NCBI GenBank assembly: GCA_003049485.1
Contig: PYST01000122.1
Location: 32,380 to 96,379 of the forward strand
Reading direction: 5' to 3'
DNA: 64,000 bases
Source of the DNA: Ophioceras dolichostomum
Taxonomy: Eukaryota; Ascomycota; Sordariomycetes; Magnaporthales; Ophioceraceae
Shown: piece by piece, positions 11,503-22,900 of the stretch
Layout: the number at the start of each line of letters is the position of its first letter
Position numbering within the stretch: position 1 is the stretch's first letter
The notes under the pieces: generated by a model
What the model saw: only the letters and a program-made list of their open reading frames with translations
The model's database searches: none
What the model was told of the DNA's origin: nothing
Translations under genes and position numbers: made by a program

Positions 11503-12942
11503 TTACTGAGGAGCTCCCCAGCCATAGCTCGGGCGTTGTTGTTGTTGTTGATGTTGCATGTACTGTTGTTGCTGTATGTACTGCTGTTGTTGTATGTACT
11601 GTTGATGTTGTTGTTGCTGTGGACTCTGCGGCGACCCTAGCTCTGCATACTGCGTCTGCTGCTGCTGCTGCTGCTGCGGTTGCTGTTGGGCATGATGTGG
11701 CGTGTCCATGTAGGTCTGTTGTGTTTGGTGCTGTCGTACCCAGTCGGGTACGACGGCCGGGTCGGCGGGCATCTCTACCGGCCGGAATGGGTCCTGGCCC
11801 GGCGCCTCGACAATACCCGCCTGTGGTTGCTGGTGATGCTGATACGGTGACTGGGCAGCCGCTATGTACGCCCCCGTCGCAGGGTCGATAACCCATCCGT
11901 GTTGTTGTGCCGGGGGCCGCGGCGAGAGTGTCTGCTGCCCCGTCCAGCCTGAGTGGTACTGCTGGGAGTTCGGACTCCCCATCATCCACTTCGGCTCTAC
12001 ATCGCTGCCTCCTCCCAGGGACTTCCATTCGTGTGACGTCGCCGCAGAGCCGGACACGGCGGAGAGAGGGGTGTTGTTGTTTTGCGAGCGTTGGTCAAAG
12101 TTCCCCAAGGCTATGCCGCCCGCGCCAGGGCCGGTGAGCGCAGCAGTGGACCCGGCGGTGCCTGCGGGGAGCATCGGGTGCGATTCCTCGACCGGGCCGC
12201 GCTTGCGGCGATATCTGATAATAAAGACTGCCGCTATCGCGATGATAGCCGCCCCAGCCACCGAGGCGCCGGCTATTATCCCTATCTTGGCGGTGCTCGA
12301 TATGCCGCCGTCGTCGGTGCTGCCGCTACTAGACCCCCCGCCTCCTCCCCCGCTCGTGGTCGCCGCAGCCGCGTTTGTGGTTATCGTCGTAGTCTGGCCG
12401 TTGATGACCGTGGTGATTGTTGTCGGGACGAGGCTGGGCGCGGTGGTGATAACGGAGACGGATGTGATGGTCGTCGCCTTGCCGGACACTGTCGTCGCAA
12501 TGACCGAGGACATCGTCGTCGGCTTCGGGGTGTTAGATGCAGCAGACTGCGAGGCGGCGATTCCAGCCGCAAGGAACTGGTCCTTGGTTACTCCCAGGGG
12601 CGTCTTTGACTCGGTGCAGGCCGTCGACATGATTGTATAGACCGCCTGCAGGTCGCCGGGGGACTCCTGCCCAACACATATCGCCGACGACAGCACGAAA
12701 TTCCCGCCGTTGCCACAGAGGCACTTGTTCATGTCCGAGTTCGACGCGCCATTGCAGCCGCTGGCGTCGGCCGCCCGGTTAAGGCACGACTGCGACCCTT
12801 GCGGATACAGGGAGAAGTCGTTCCTGAACTGGGCATGACTGCTATGTGGGTAGAGGGAGAGGAGGAGGAGGATAGCGGCGAAGCGCAAGGTCGTCGATGG
12901 CGAGTGTGAGAAGATAGCAGTTCTATGCTGTAATCGATGCAT
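11503..12942 (-). CDS. Single-pass membrane protein, six-Cys ectodomain, Gln-rich tail
   Basis: 479 aa from the ATG at 12942. A longer in-frame ATG at 13023 exists, but starting at codon 28 of that frame places a signal peptide (LRFAAILLLLSLYPHSSHA) at the N-terminus, so I prefer it. The mature protein begins with a Cys-rich module of six cysteines (QSC..SGC..KCLC..IC..AC), reminiscent of CFEM-like or other small fungal surface domains but short of the eight CFEM cysteines. A Ser/Thr-rich stalk follows, then one TM helix (IGIIAGASVAGAAIIAIAAV) with a basic stop-transfer (RYRRKR). The cytoplasmic tail is Gly/Ser/Pro-rich and ends in poly-Gln tracts. The layout (signal, Cys domain, glycosylated stalk, TM, disordered tail) is that of Wsc/Mid2-like wall sensors; ligand and function are unknown. 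No intron is needed. Confidence 0.8.
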   Translation of the reverse strand: MHRLQHRTAIFSHSPSTTLRFAAILLLLSLYPHSSHAQFRNDFSLYPQGSQSCLNRAADASGCNGASNSDMNKCLCGNGGNFVLSSAICVGQESPGDLQAVYTIMSTACTESKTPLGVTKDQFLAAGIAASQSAASNTPKPTTMSSVIATTVSGKATTITSVSVITTAPSLVPTTITTVINGQTTTITTNAAAATTSGGGGGGSSSGSTDDGGISSTAKIGIIAGASVAGAAIIAIAAVFIIRYRRKRGPVEESHPMLPAGTAGSTAALTGPGAGGIALGNFDQRSQNNNTPLSAVSGSAATSHEWKSLGGGSDVEPKWMMGSPNSQQYHSGWTGQQTLSPRPPAQQHGWVIDPATGAYIAAAQSPYQHHQQPQAGIVEAPGQDPFRPVEMPADPAVVPDWVRQHQTQQTYMDTPHHAQQQPQQQQQQQTQYAELGSPQSPQQQQHQQYIQQQQYIQQQQYMQHQQQQQRPSYGWGAPQ

Positions 12943-15195
12943 GATCGCAGTTCCGCCGCACGCACGCTGTATGAGGGGTTTATTTTGTGGGAATTCCAGC
13001 GGCCAGAGGGCGCGACGCGGCACAGGAACCGCCCAAGCCCGGAGCGTGGAACCTTGGCAGCCGTAGGGGAGGTGGGAATGACGATAACCGCTGCTTCGAC
13101 TAAATGAATGACAGTAGTGGTATCACATCGAGAGAAAAAGAGAGAAGAAGCATACGAAAAAAAAAAAAGAGGCGAAAAAGCGAGGGACAAAGTTGAGAAG
13201 TTGACACAGATTCTAAAACGAAAACAAGGAAATTAGAATTGACGCCGGCTGGGAGAGAAATGCCTTAACTGGGAAGTGCGGCTGAACGAATCAGTCCAGC
13301 TGGTGTGACAGGGGTAGCAGATAGCGTCCGTCACCAGCGTCAAGCCGGAGGTTTGGGTTCAGGTGCTGGCGGCCTTACCCGCGGCCTAACCCTCGTGTGC
13401 ACAGCCTCGAAGAGGCTCCCTCTTGGCCTCTCCCCCTGTTCTTCCTCGTATATTCTCACAGTATTCTCGCGGCCCTTCCCGCTTTCTTTGCGGAAGAAAT
13501 GGTCCCCGTGGATAGCAATCAGCTGATATCGAATTTCGCACGTTTCGGTGGTGATGCCACAGAGAAACACCTCCTCCCATCTAGATGGCTGCGTGCGGGC
13601 ATCTTCAAAGTCGAAAGCAGCCTCCAGCAGGGCTGTGCCTTGCTCGAGCCCCCTTCCCGCAGACACCTTTTCCCCCGTGATGGAAACATGTAGATTCGGG
13701 TTCTGTTGTGTAGTACTCTTGGAGTTCTTGACAAGTGTCATGATCTGCAATATTCTTGCTTTTTGGCCTAGAGGTGAATCGCATCGAGATTGACAGAGGC
13801 CAAAGAGATCGCCGAGTCTAAGGGCTCCCTGGCGTGCTCCTTTTGCTGCGCCAAAAACATGCACACCAGCAATCTAATGGCGACTTTCAGAAGCCGGGTT
13901 ACCAAGCCCGCGGAAGAGATAGGTGCCGATACAATGTGCCAACTTTGGGACGATTGGTACCATTTCTATTCTTGATCGGCCTCCTCTTTTTCTCCAGGAA
14001 GCATGTTTTCGAAACATCGGACGGATTGACAATAGTGGTGGAATGCTCGATGGTGGGGAGCTCCTCCGATCTCTCTCTAGAGGTAACTTTGCTTCCTGGC
14101 TGAGATTGACCCAACTTTGGCCCGCCACTCACCCAGGAAAGCCACTCCCCCCACCTTCATGGCCTTGTTTCGCGTCTAACAAGGTCGGATGTTTGGTAGG
14201 TTTATCCTTCTTTTGTTGAAAGTGGTACAGGGTAAAAATGAAGAAGTGAACCTGAGTTAGAGAGAGAGCCCGAGTTCAAGCACCTCCAAGGCGCTGGAGT
14301 GCGGGTCTGTTGACCTTGGGGGTTGCGTGACGGCCCACGTGACTGGCTTGATGGATCTACTCCAGCATCTTTTTAGGGCACTACTTGTGGCATTCATCAA
14401 TGCGTGATGGATTCCCCCAACCCATTTCACTTGTTCTCTCAAGACCTAAAAGAGGCCGCTTTCTCGGTTGTTTCCACGAAACAAGGGGACTCGTTCTCAT
14501 CAGTTCCGTCGTGGGGGAAAATCGTTCCCTTCTCCATGATTTAAATCGCTGCCTGGCCGTTTCAAAGCCCTGAGCCCATGCAAGTCCCGCCCGCCTGTCT
14601 CCATCATCCCCACTTCCAAGCCCCAGCCAGAGGTCGGATCCGGCAGACCAGCCGACGACGGAGATCTCATATAACTTAGATGAAAGATCCAATATCCTCC
14701 GTCCCAAGGTTCTTCGCCGACGTCAACACCTGTTTGAAGGCTTAAATACCGCGCCTGTTGGGAGAGGATGGTACAGACGACGAGTTGTATGCATCGCTTT
14801 GCTAACCAATCCCGCCATCCAGGATGCCCAACTGATTGGCAGTGCCGTTGTGACGCCTTGTCGAAGAGGAGAAAGAAATCACGAGAGCACACGAGCTTGA
14901 GTCGGGCGTAGACTTCCTCGTCCTGTTTCTAAATAGAAACAGACTGGAACTCGAACCGACGATGCCGCCTAGTAAGTAAGATGAACCGTCCAGTCACTCC
15001 CCCGTTCCTCCCGGGTAGCACGGCGATCGGTTGAACTGGCGGTCTCGAGGACCCCCATCAGAACTCCGATCAATCTCTTCTCTCTCCGGCCTCCTGGCAA
15101 GTTCCATTGGGTACAAGGGCAACCGGTCCCCTACTCGCCCTTGCCTCGCGCTCGGCCAGTACCCACCAGACTCCATCTTGCAAGGACTCAAAAAC
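12943..15195. other. Intergenic, no convincing gene
   Basis: About 2.25 kb upstream of the membrane-protein gene and of the cellobiose dehydrogenase relic. A/G homopolymer-rich DNA lies at 13135-13190. The most protein-like frame is minus 13340-13864 (174 codons), which has mixed composition but no motif and overlaps open frames on the other strand. No RNA gene was recognised. Confidence 0.5.
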
Positions 15196-17690
15196 GCGAC
15201 CCACGTTCCCGTCATACACCAAAGATGGCTTCTCATCGGTATCGCTGTTCCGGAGGAGGTCACCGCCGACTTTATCGGCCAGATCACAGCGACCGTAACT
15301 GAGTGACGGGCCAGTGTGTCTTTAGGAGGGTCCACGGCTAGCAAGATCCCCGTGGTGGCCTGGCCCAACGAGGGCGAGCAATGGCTTCGCTCCGGATGGC
15401 TACAAGCTATACCAGCCCCTCGGCGTACTTCGGCGACGCCACCCTGATGCCCATCGAGACGGGCACATTCGCCAACGACACTACCTTCACAGACACTTTC
15501 CTTTGCTCGGGCGGCATCGAGACCAACAGCACCACTTTCACCACCGACACCACCGCGGCGACACTAAGATAGTGGGTATCAGCCGACGCCGCGACAACTC
15601 CCTCTAGCTCCGGCTCTCCTTTGACCTACCACGCCGGCTTTAGCCTGTACGCTGTCGACATGGACCGCAGCCGAGTCCGCCGACTTCTCGACCTGGGCCG
15701 CAATGGCATCTAACTCGACCACGAGCCCGGACACACCCGTCACCACTCCCGGTAGCAACTCGACTACTCCTGTCACCATCTCCAACTCGGCCTACGACCT
15801 CATCGTGGTAGGTGCTGGAGGAGCAGCCAGAATCATCGTGATCCAGCTCCTCGCTCAGAGCAGCCCCTCCGTGCTCCTAATCGAACGCGGTGGCCCTTCG
15901 ACAGCTTCCAGTGGCGGAACCGCGGCACATTCGTAGAACGAGAGCGTTGCTCCCTTCGATGCGGCCGGTTTCGACTCCTCCCTATCCTAATTCTTTGATG
16001 CCTCGTCTACCTACTACACAAACACGGCCTCTCAAGCTACCAACCCGCCCCTACGCACTACAGGAGATCGCCCACCTAAATTTTGGACATTTGGGAAAGG
16101 AAAGAACGTCTCAATACCTTCCCACAGTGTTCTTAAGATCGTTTTTCTTTCCAAGACGTTGTATTTTTCATTTCCCCTAACGGCCAGCATCTCCTAATCG
16201 CCTTATCGAAAAAAAAATCAAAAATAGAGCATCTTGAGATCGATTCATAGACCCAGATGCCTGCTTGGCGGCGGCACCAAGGTCAACGCCTCGATGTTAG
16301 TTTGCTCAAGCCACCGAATTCGACGAGTGGACGACTGGCTGGAAGTTGTCGGATATCGCCGCCACCGCTGCGAAGCTTTACGCGCAGCCCTAGCCCCTTG
16401 CAGTCCTCTACCGATGGTCAGCGGTACTACGATCAAAGCACATACGACGTCCTGTCGCCGTTCTTCTTTTCCAACAGGTGGCCTCCCACGGATACCCTGG
16501 AGCAGCCAGAAGAGAAGACTGGTTGATGCCTTTGCCACCCTGGAGCGTAAGTCATCCCCAAATGGAGTTTCCCTCGACTAATGTAGAGCCGTCCCGGTCT
16601 CTAACCACATGAACATCCACAGATCTCCAACGGCCTTCGCCCCGGGCCCGTCATGACCTACCTGCCCCTCGCGCAGAGTCTTTCCAACTTCAAGTTACAG
16701 ATGACCACCCAGAAAGGTCATCCACACCGTCCGGGACGACTCGACCATCACGAGCGTCGATGTCAAGCTGTTGGACTCCTCCCGGCAGATCATTAACCTC
16801 GCCAACGCGTCCGCCGGCAACGCCATCTTCGCGAGCGGTGCGCTGTCCATGCCCCGCCTCCTCCCTAACAGCGGCAACGGCCCCACTGAGCAGTTCTAGA
16901 CCGTCGACTCCGGCAGCACGGACGTCACTGGCGGACGAGACTTCGTGGATTGAGCTCCCCGTCGGAAAGGACGTGAAGGACCACGCGATCTTCACCGTCG
17001 CCTTGGACGTCGCGGGCGGCCTCACCTCCATGTCGTCCTCCTTGTTTGTCGATGCCAACTCCGCCGACGCCCTCTTCGCCAGTGGTCGGGCCCGCTCGTG
17101 CAATCGGGCCGTCGGCTCCAACTTCTGGACGTCCACCATGGCGGCGTCCGACGGCGTTGTGCGCTACGTCCAGGGCACGTGCAACTCGCTAGCTAGTGGC
17201 ACGGTGCGCGTGAGGTAGACCTCACGCACGGCCCGATCTCCTCGGGCGAGCCGGGCATCACAGCCGACGGCGCGACCGAGTTCACCACGACGCCTTGGCT
17301 GAACACCGCGGGCGACAAGGAGACCATCACGCTATTCATGGACAGGCTGCTAGAGATGAGCCGGGCCGGCGACAACAGCCTCACCGCGCAGAAAGGCAGC
17401 AACGCGACGGGCAGCTCACCGATCACCGACTTCGTAACCGGCGCCCACTTTTTCGGGCAGGCCAAGATGGGCGCCGACGACGCGCGCAGCGGGAACGGCA
17501 CCGCGGTCGTGGACACCGACGCAAAGGTATACGGCATCGACCACCTGTTCGTCGTCAACGCGTCCGTCCACCCGCGGACCTACCCACCGGCAACACCCAG
17601 GCCATCGCCATGGTCGCGGCCGAGCCGGCGGCTGCCAAGATCCTGACTCTGGAAGGTGGCGGCGAGACTATCGGCAATACAGACAGTAGT
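15196..17690 (+). pseudogene. Cellobiose dehydrogenase relic
   Basis: Fragments of a cellobiose dehydrogenase (secreted flavocytochrome that oxidises cellobiose and passes electrons to LPMOs) lie in order but in shifting frames. Haem domain: SYTKDGFS, GIAVPEEVTADFIGQITATV, a stop, SLGGSTASKIPVVAWPNEGE, then in another frame MATSYTSPSAYFGDATLMPI and DTFLCSGGIETNSTTFTTDT. Linker rich in Thr/Ser/Pro. GMC-oxidoreductase domain: YDLIVVGAGGAARIIVIQLL, SVLLIERGGPSTASSGGT, RCLLGGGTKVNA, YDVLSPFF, LPLAQSLSNFKLQ, WIELPVGKDVKDHAIFTV, FWTST.ASDGVVRYVQGTC, TEFTTTPWLNTAGDKE, VTGAHFFGQAKMG, HLFVVNASVHPR and, frame-shifted, DLPTGNTQAIAMVAAE. At least six frame changes or stops interrupt it, and the haem-side GGSM-type motif reads GGST. 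The gene cannot encode a working enzyme. Base composition is still GC-rich, so RIP is not the obvious cause. Endpoints are approximate. Confidence 0.88.
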
Positions 17691-18155
17691 AGCAGCAGCG
17701 GTTCGGATTCTCACAATGGACACTGCTCCCGCCGCCGCGGCCGCCGAGGCACGGAGCGGCTGTCGGTTCACACCAAGCGCTACATGGTGGACCGCTCTCA
17801 CGTCAGGCGCTCGCTGCAGCGCTTTACGACATTTTTGTGTGGCTCGCTATGTGAACGTGCTTTTTTGCGCACGAAAAACAGAACTCTGCGTAGCTAAGAG
17901 TTGTACATACTCGATATCCCATCACCCCCAGGAGACGGCCCGTCATGCGAGGCTGCTTAAATCTATTTACAACATACCATAACACCATCCCGAAATGTCG
18001 AATGCTGCCGTCTCATGATCCAGGCGGCTACTATGCTCCCATGGCCTCCATCAACGAACCAGCGCGAAAAATAACCGGTTCGTGGTCTCCATGTCCTCCT
18101 CAACACCACACCCGCTGCGCTCTTCTTCTCCCCTACCATTCAGTTTACCATCCGT
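17691..18155. other. Intergenic
   Basis: About 470 bp between the cellobiose dehydrogenase relic and the 3' end of the nickel transporter gene. I see no gene in it. A carbohydrate-binding module, often C-terminal in cellobiose dehydrogenases, could not be identified with confidence in any frame. Confidence 0.5.
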
Positions 18156-19910
18156 TTAAACACGGGACGGCGCTCCGTCCTCACCACCAGAGCCCTGCAG
18201 AGTGGTCCCGCTGATATCAGTGCTCCCGCTCCCTTCGCCAGTCGACACCGCCCCCGTCGTCCGCCGCCTGCGTCGCGCCTCCATCCGCCTGCGCCACGGC
18301 CTGTACACGAGGACGGAACCGACGCCGACGGCCAGGAAGACGCCGCAGATGCACCCGCCGATGACGTCGAAGTGGTCGCCGATGGCGGCGACGCCGTCCC
18401 AGAACGGCCCCTCCGGCTCGGCGACGTTGAGCACGAGCGACAGCAGCTGGACGACGCCGATGAAGGCCGACACGAAGATGGTGATGCCCGTGAGCACGAT
18501 CGAGTAGTAGAGGATCGCCACCACGTCCCGCGAGAACGCCTTGGACGTGTACAGCGCCATCATGAGTGCGCCGTCCGTGGTGTCGAGCAAGCACATCCCG
18601 GCTTGTTCAATTCACACGTAGGTCAGCTTCTGACCGTCATGGCGTCCAGTGGGTTAGGGGGGNNNNNNNNNNNNNNNNNNNNNGGGGGGGGGGGCAAAGT
18701 CTAAGGACTGACCTGTGAACAGAATGGGGAACATGAGTATTAGCCACATACTCGTCCCATTGGCACCCTGGAGGCCGGCGAGGCCAAGCAGCGCGATCTC
18801 AGAGCTCGTGTCGAAGCCGAGCCCGAACACGATGCCGAGGGGGAACATCTTCCAGGGCCTGTCGATGATCTTGAACAGCTTCCGGAAGATGTAAGCGAGC
18901 AGCCCACCGCCCTCGAACATCGCCGCCGACGAAGATGACAGCTGACCGGCCGCCGACGACTCTGCCGCTCCTGCTGCTCCCCCGGCTCCCACGGCATCTC
19001 CGCCGCCTCCGTGATGCCGTCGTCCGTCCGCAGCCTCAGCCGCGTTCTCCTCCTCCCTCACAGCAGCCTCCTCGTCGCCGATCACATCGACCACGTCCCT
19101 CGGCGCGTTCGCACCCTCATCGGCACCCTGGTGCTGCTGGTGCTGCCGCTCAAGCTCCTCCCGCAGCCTCCTCACAAGCCTACCCAGCACCCACGCGTTC
19201 CCCGCACAAAGCAGCAGCAGGAACGCCGCAGACACGCTCGTGCCGACGATGTTGCCCGCCCTCGCGAAGTCCTCGAACCGCTCGCTCAGCGCGCCGGCCG
19301 TGGCCGCCACGACCACGCAGGTGACCACCACGACGGTCGAGTGGCCCAGCGAGAAGAACGTTCCGACGGCGACGGGCCGCCGGCCGGACGCGATCAGGCG
19401 GCGGGTCACCAGGTCGATGGCCGCGATGTGGTCGGCGTCGAGCGCGTGGCGGAGGCCGAGCGTGTAGGCGAGCACGGCGAAGGAGGCGAGGGAGGGGTTG
19501 TAGTGCAGGACTATGCCGGAGGCGAGCCAGACGAGGGCGTTGATGGCGATTAGGAGGCCGATCAGCTGGAGGGCGGGGAGGGGGATGGCGGTGAGGGCTT
19601 TGGGTACTTGTAGTGGGGGGCGGCGAATGGAGGGGAGGCGGATGCGGTAAAGGGGTAGCCAGAGCGGCATGGTGCTGGAGGTGGTGGTTGAGGCTGAGTT
19701 GTTGCTGCGATGGTGGTGTATTCCTGTTCTTTCTCGTGTTTTGCCGCTGTTGCTGCTGTGGTAGCGGTACTCAGACGACGTCGATGGTGTTGTTGGCGTC
19801 AATGTCGAGGTTTGGGGCGGCTGGTGGTGTAGTAGAGGCGTGTTCTCGCTAGCATCGCCTGCTGCTAATGTCCGACTTGTTGTTGCTGTGGTGTTCTGCC
19901 TTGAAGCCAT
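18156..19910 (-). CDS. Nickel/cobalt transporter (NiCoT family)
   Basis: Two exons, 19910-18713 and 18601-18156. Donor GTCAGT at 18712-18707; acceptor AAG ending at 18602 behind a GCTGACC branch point. Joined they give 547 aa and restore the motif LFTAGMCLLDTTDG exactly across the splice. The protein is an eight-TM-type divalent cation permease of the NiCoT (HoxN/Nic1) family, importing Ni2+ or Co2+, probably at the plasma membrane. Signature motifs are intact: RHALDADHIAAID (HX4DH), LGFDTSSE, and GMCLLDTTDG. The N-terminus (~90 aa) is a Ser/Thr/Pro-rich tail, and an acidic, Gly-rich loop of ~100 aa separates the two halves. A 21-base run of N (18663-18683) flanked by poly-G lies inside the intron, so no coding sequence is missing. 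Ni-dependent urease is the usual client of this transporter in fungi (family knowledge). Confidence 0.93.
18663..18683. other. Assembly gap (21 N)
   Basis: Twenty-one undetermined bases flanked by G on the left (ggggggnn...) and eleven G on the right. The gap lies wholly in the NiCoT intron. The poly-G flanks suggest a sequencing stop at a G homopolymer rather than a real deletion; the true length is unknown. Confidence 0.98.
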
Positions 19911-22900
19911 CGCGACTACCTCGCACAGGTAACCAGTAGCTCCCTTCCCCTTGCCCCTTTCCGTTCTCGGACTGAACTATCTAGGCAGGTAGATGCTATC
20001 TAACTATTACCTAGTACTGTGACCGCCATGGATTGGGCGTGCCTTATCGCTGCCAGTCATGCATATCCCTCGAAAACCCCGCACCTTGAACCTTCCTGGA
20101 GTGGCTCGAGTGGTTGCGGCTGGTACTACTACTCTCTGGACCTAGCTACGCTTGTGCAGGAACCGACCTACCAGGGAACTAAGAAGTTCCTCCTCTCTCG
20201 CGTGCTGGGTTGTTGAGGTAGCATGGTAGGAGTTGTTCATAGGGGAAGTGTTGAGTAGAGATCCGACCCAATGGCGGATACGTACTACCCCGCCCCCGCC
20301 CGTTAGGTCGACCCCTTTTGGCTCTGGCCTCTCTCTGAAGCGTTTAAACTTCGCACAATATGCAAGATGCCAGCACCCAGTGGGTTGTACTGACATGGTG
20401 TTTGTGGACCATCAAGGTAGCTCCCCCACGTTTAACGAGATAAGAGCGGGCAATGTATGAGTCCATGTTTGCTTGCTTGGAGAATGGTTTGCCTATGCTT
20501 TCTGGTCATCCGAATCGCCTCGTTTTCTCTTTGTCCTCCGACTGTCCATGCCCCGTTCGGGTGCCAGCCGCGGGAGCCGTGGGCAAGCGTGGCATGGACC
20601 ATGCAACGAGATTCCAGTAATTTTCCTCCCACAGCCCCAATTGACTTACAAGTTGCCGTAAATGGAAAATTAAACCAGTACTCCTATAGTACTTGTCAAG
20701 TTGGAGGGAGTAGCGTCTAGTTCCTTCCGTGGTCAAGTTTCTCTAGTTATCTAGGGGTAGCACGAGCGATTGCTGTAAAAGGTTGTCGGGCGCTATAGCG
20801 GCACGGCGGCAGAGCGGCAGGTCCAAGGCCAGGGCGCGGGGAGCCGGCTCCAGCACCGGGAGGCGCCTACTAACAGGAACGGCGATGGGGGCGGAAGGAT
20901 GATGAAGGATGTAGACGATGCCGAAGAGGATGATGATGGAGGATAATGGCTGGGATCTTATTCATTGCACTTTTCAGAGTGGGATCAAGTCCGATTCCTA
21001 CACCCTTTGCTCCGAGCACGGGTGCATGGACTTTTCGGTTCAACTCATGCTTTATTTTCCGACCTGCCTCATATCCCCTTGTCGGTATCCTTCCTTGAGT
21101 GGCAGCCCATTTTGGTCGTGAATTCATGACGCCAAGTGTGAAAGTGTGCCTACCTCCTGAACCTCAATCTGCTTATCCCCGCGAGCTTATGTCGCCCCCG
21201 ACTTCGTGGCGAGGAGAGAAGTGAAATCTGTGGTGGGCTGCCGGGCGGAACAAGCCATTCTGTAGGTCTTCGGTGGAGTCTTTTTCTTTTACAAATTCAC
21301 AATGTGTCCGATCTCGTACCGTACCCCGAAGATCACCAGCGGTGTAGGCGAAACGCCGTGGAGGAAGCACTGCGATGCCGGCCCCGCCAACGTACGAGAG
21401 GGCACAGCACCGGAGAGCTTTCGCCGAACGGGTTTTGTTGAGTGCTGGCTTGTTGTGTTTTCGGTTTTTTCTTTTTTTTTTTTCTTTTCTGCTGGTCTCG
21501 CGTGTTCACGCCATCGAAGGCCGTTGGTTGCCTCGCTTTCGCTGGCTGGATGTTCTCTCTCCTCTCTCTGTGAGGCATCACGAAACCCGACGGAGAAACT
21601 TCATCAGTCCCGTCAGTTCTTTTTACGGATTGAGCGGAAGAGAAAGAATCGGCCTAGACTCCAGTCGACGTTACCGCCCGTCAGCATAAGCCAACGTAGC
21701 GATAAGTGATGCCGATCCGGTCTAGAGTCTTCCTGTCCACAACCATTCTTCCGTCCATTTTTGCCTCCTCCCTTTTAATCGTCTGTCCTCTCTCCTCCCA
21801 AACCGCGCTGTGGTTTCCTGGGACATCGCATGCAGTCAGAATTGCTGTCATTGGTTAGACATCAAGCCGCCCGAGGCATAGAGTGGCTCCATCGCCGTGG
21901 TAAGCCCCTCAAGCAATTGCTTGCGTATACTCACTCAGCCACCTTGATAAACAGCAGCTGGTATTCATCTTGTGCACATCATGAGCTCGGGGCTCGGTTG
22001 GACAGCCTGCAGTTTTGCTCACGGAAGCAGGGCGAGCTTGGGCATGGGCTAACAGACTTTGCGTGGGGTGTCCTCGCACCATCGTCAGCAGTTCCCGATG
22101 CGGCTCTTTTATTTTGCCCTTTGTCCGTCTGGCTTGTCATTCTATCACTTGTCACTATTCTGATGAGTCCGACTTTAGTCGGTTTTTCACATCTTGCATG
22201 GATGGTATCTCAAAATGCATGAATTATCGTTCGAGAGGTTGAGGGAAAAAAGAAAGCTGTGGTCATCGGTTCACAAAAAAATAGGCAGACAAAAAAAGAT
22301 GAAGAAGGCGAACGAAAGTATATCATCAGAGACTAACTGCAAGAGCTGCGAATCGGAGACGAGCGGATGTAAGTCTGCTTGCCAGCTTGCACCAACAGCA
22401 ACACCCCTCACTTTCAAGCCAAGCCATCTCCCCGCCTTTCCTCCTCCTTTGGGCATGGATGTCGCGACAACAGAGGGAATGAGTTTCGCTGGCCAAAAAG
22501 GAAAAAAAAAAAAAAAAAAAAAAGGTGCACAACATCATCATAACCAGATGTGGTCAACTGCAGCCACCCATTCTCTCTCCCACCACATCCCCTCCATCGG
22601 CTAACACAGAGTGCGACCTCTGACCTGGCTGGTGGGTGGACTGTCACGAGTCTCGTCACTGGCCCCTCTGCTCTCACCGGCTCCAGGCTCTCCCAGGGTC
22701 AAATCCGCCGTGTTTGCACTACCACGGATGCTGGGCGTGGGTAGCACAAAACACAGCAGAACACAGCGGCATGTGTGATTGTGACCGGTCCACAAAAAGG
22801 GACAAAGAAAAGAAATAAGGTCTTGATACGAATTAGAGGGCGGGGTCGAGACCCGTGGTCGGCAGAGTTGCCTTACCTGATCCGTCAATTCTGTCTGGAA

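Noticed and set aside
13340..13864. 174-codon minus-strand open frame
   Set aside because: Composition is protein-like, but there is no motif, no splice context and open frames overlap it on the other strand; not enough to call a gene.
14925..14970. tRNA T-arm-like GGTTCGAGTTCC on the minus strand
   Set aside because: The flanking bases do not pair as a T-stem, and no D-arm or anticodon arm of tRNA geometry was found.
22155..22200. Hammerhead-ribozyme-like core (CTGATGAGTCCGAC with a perfect CCGAC/GTCGG hairpin)
   Set aside because: The hairpin is followed by TTTTTC instead of the required GAAA, so the catalytic core is incomplete on this strand.
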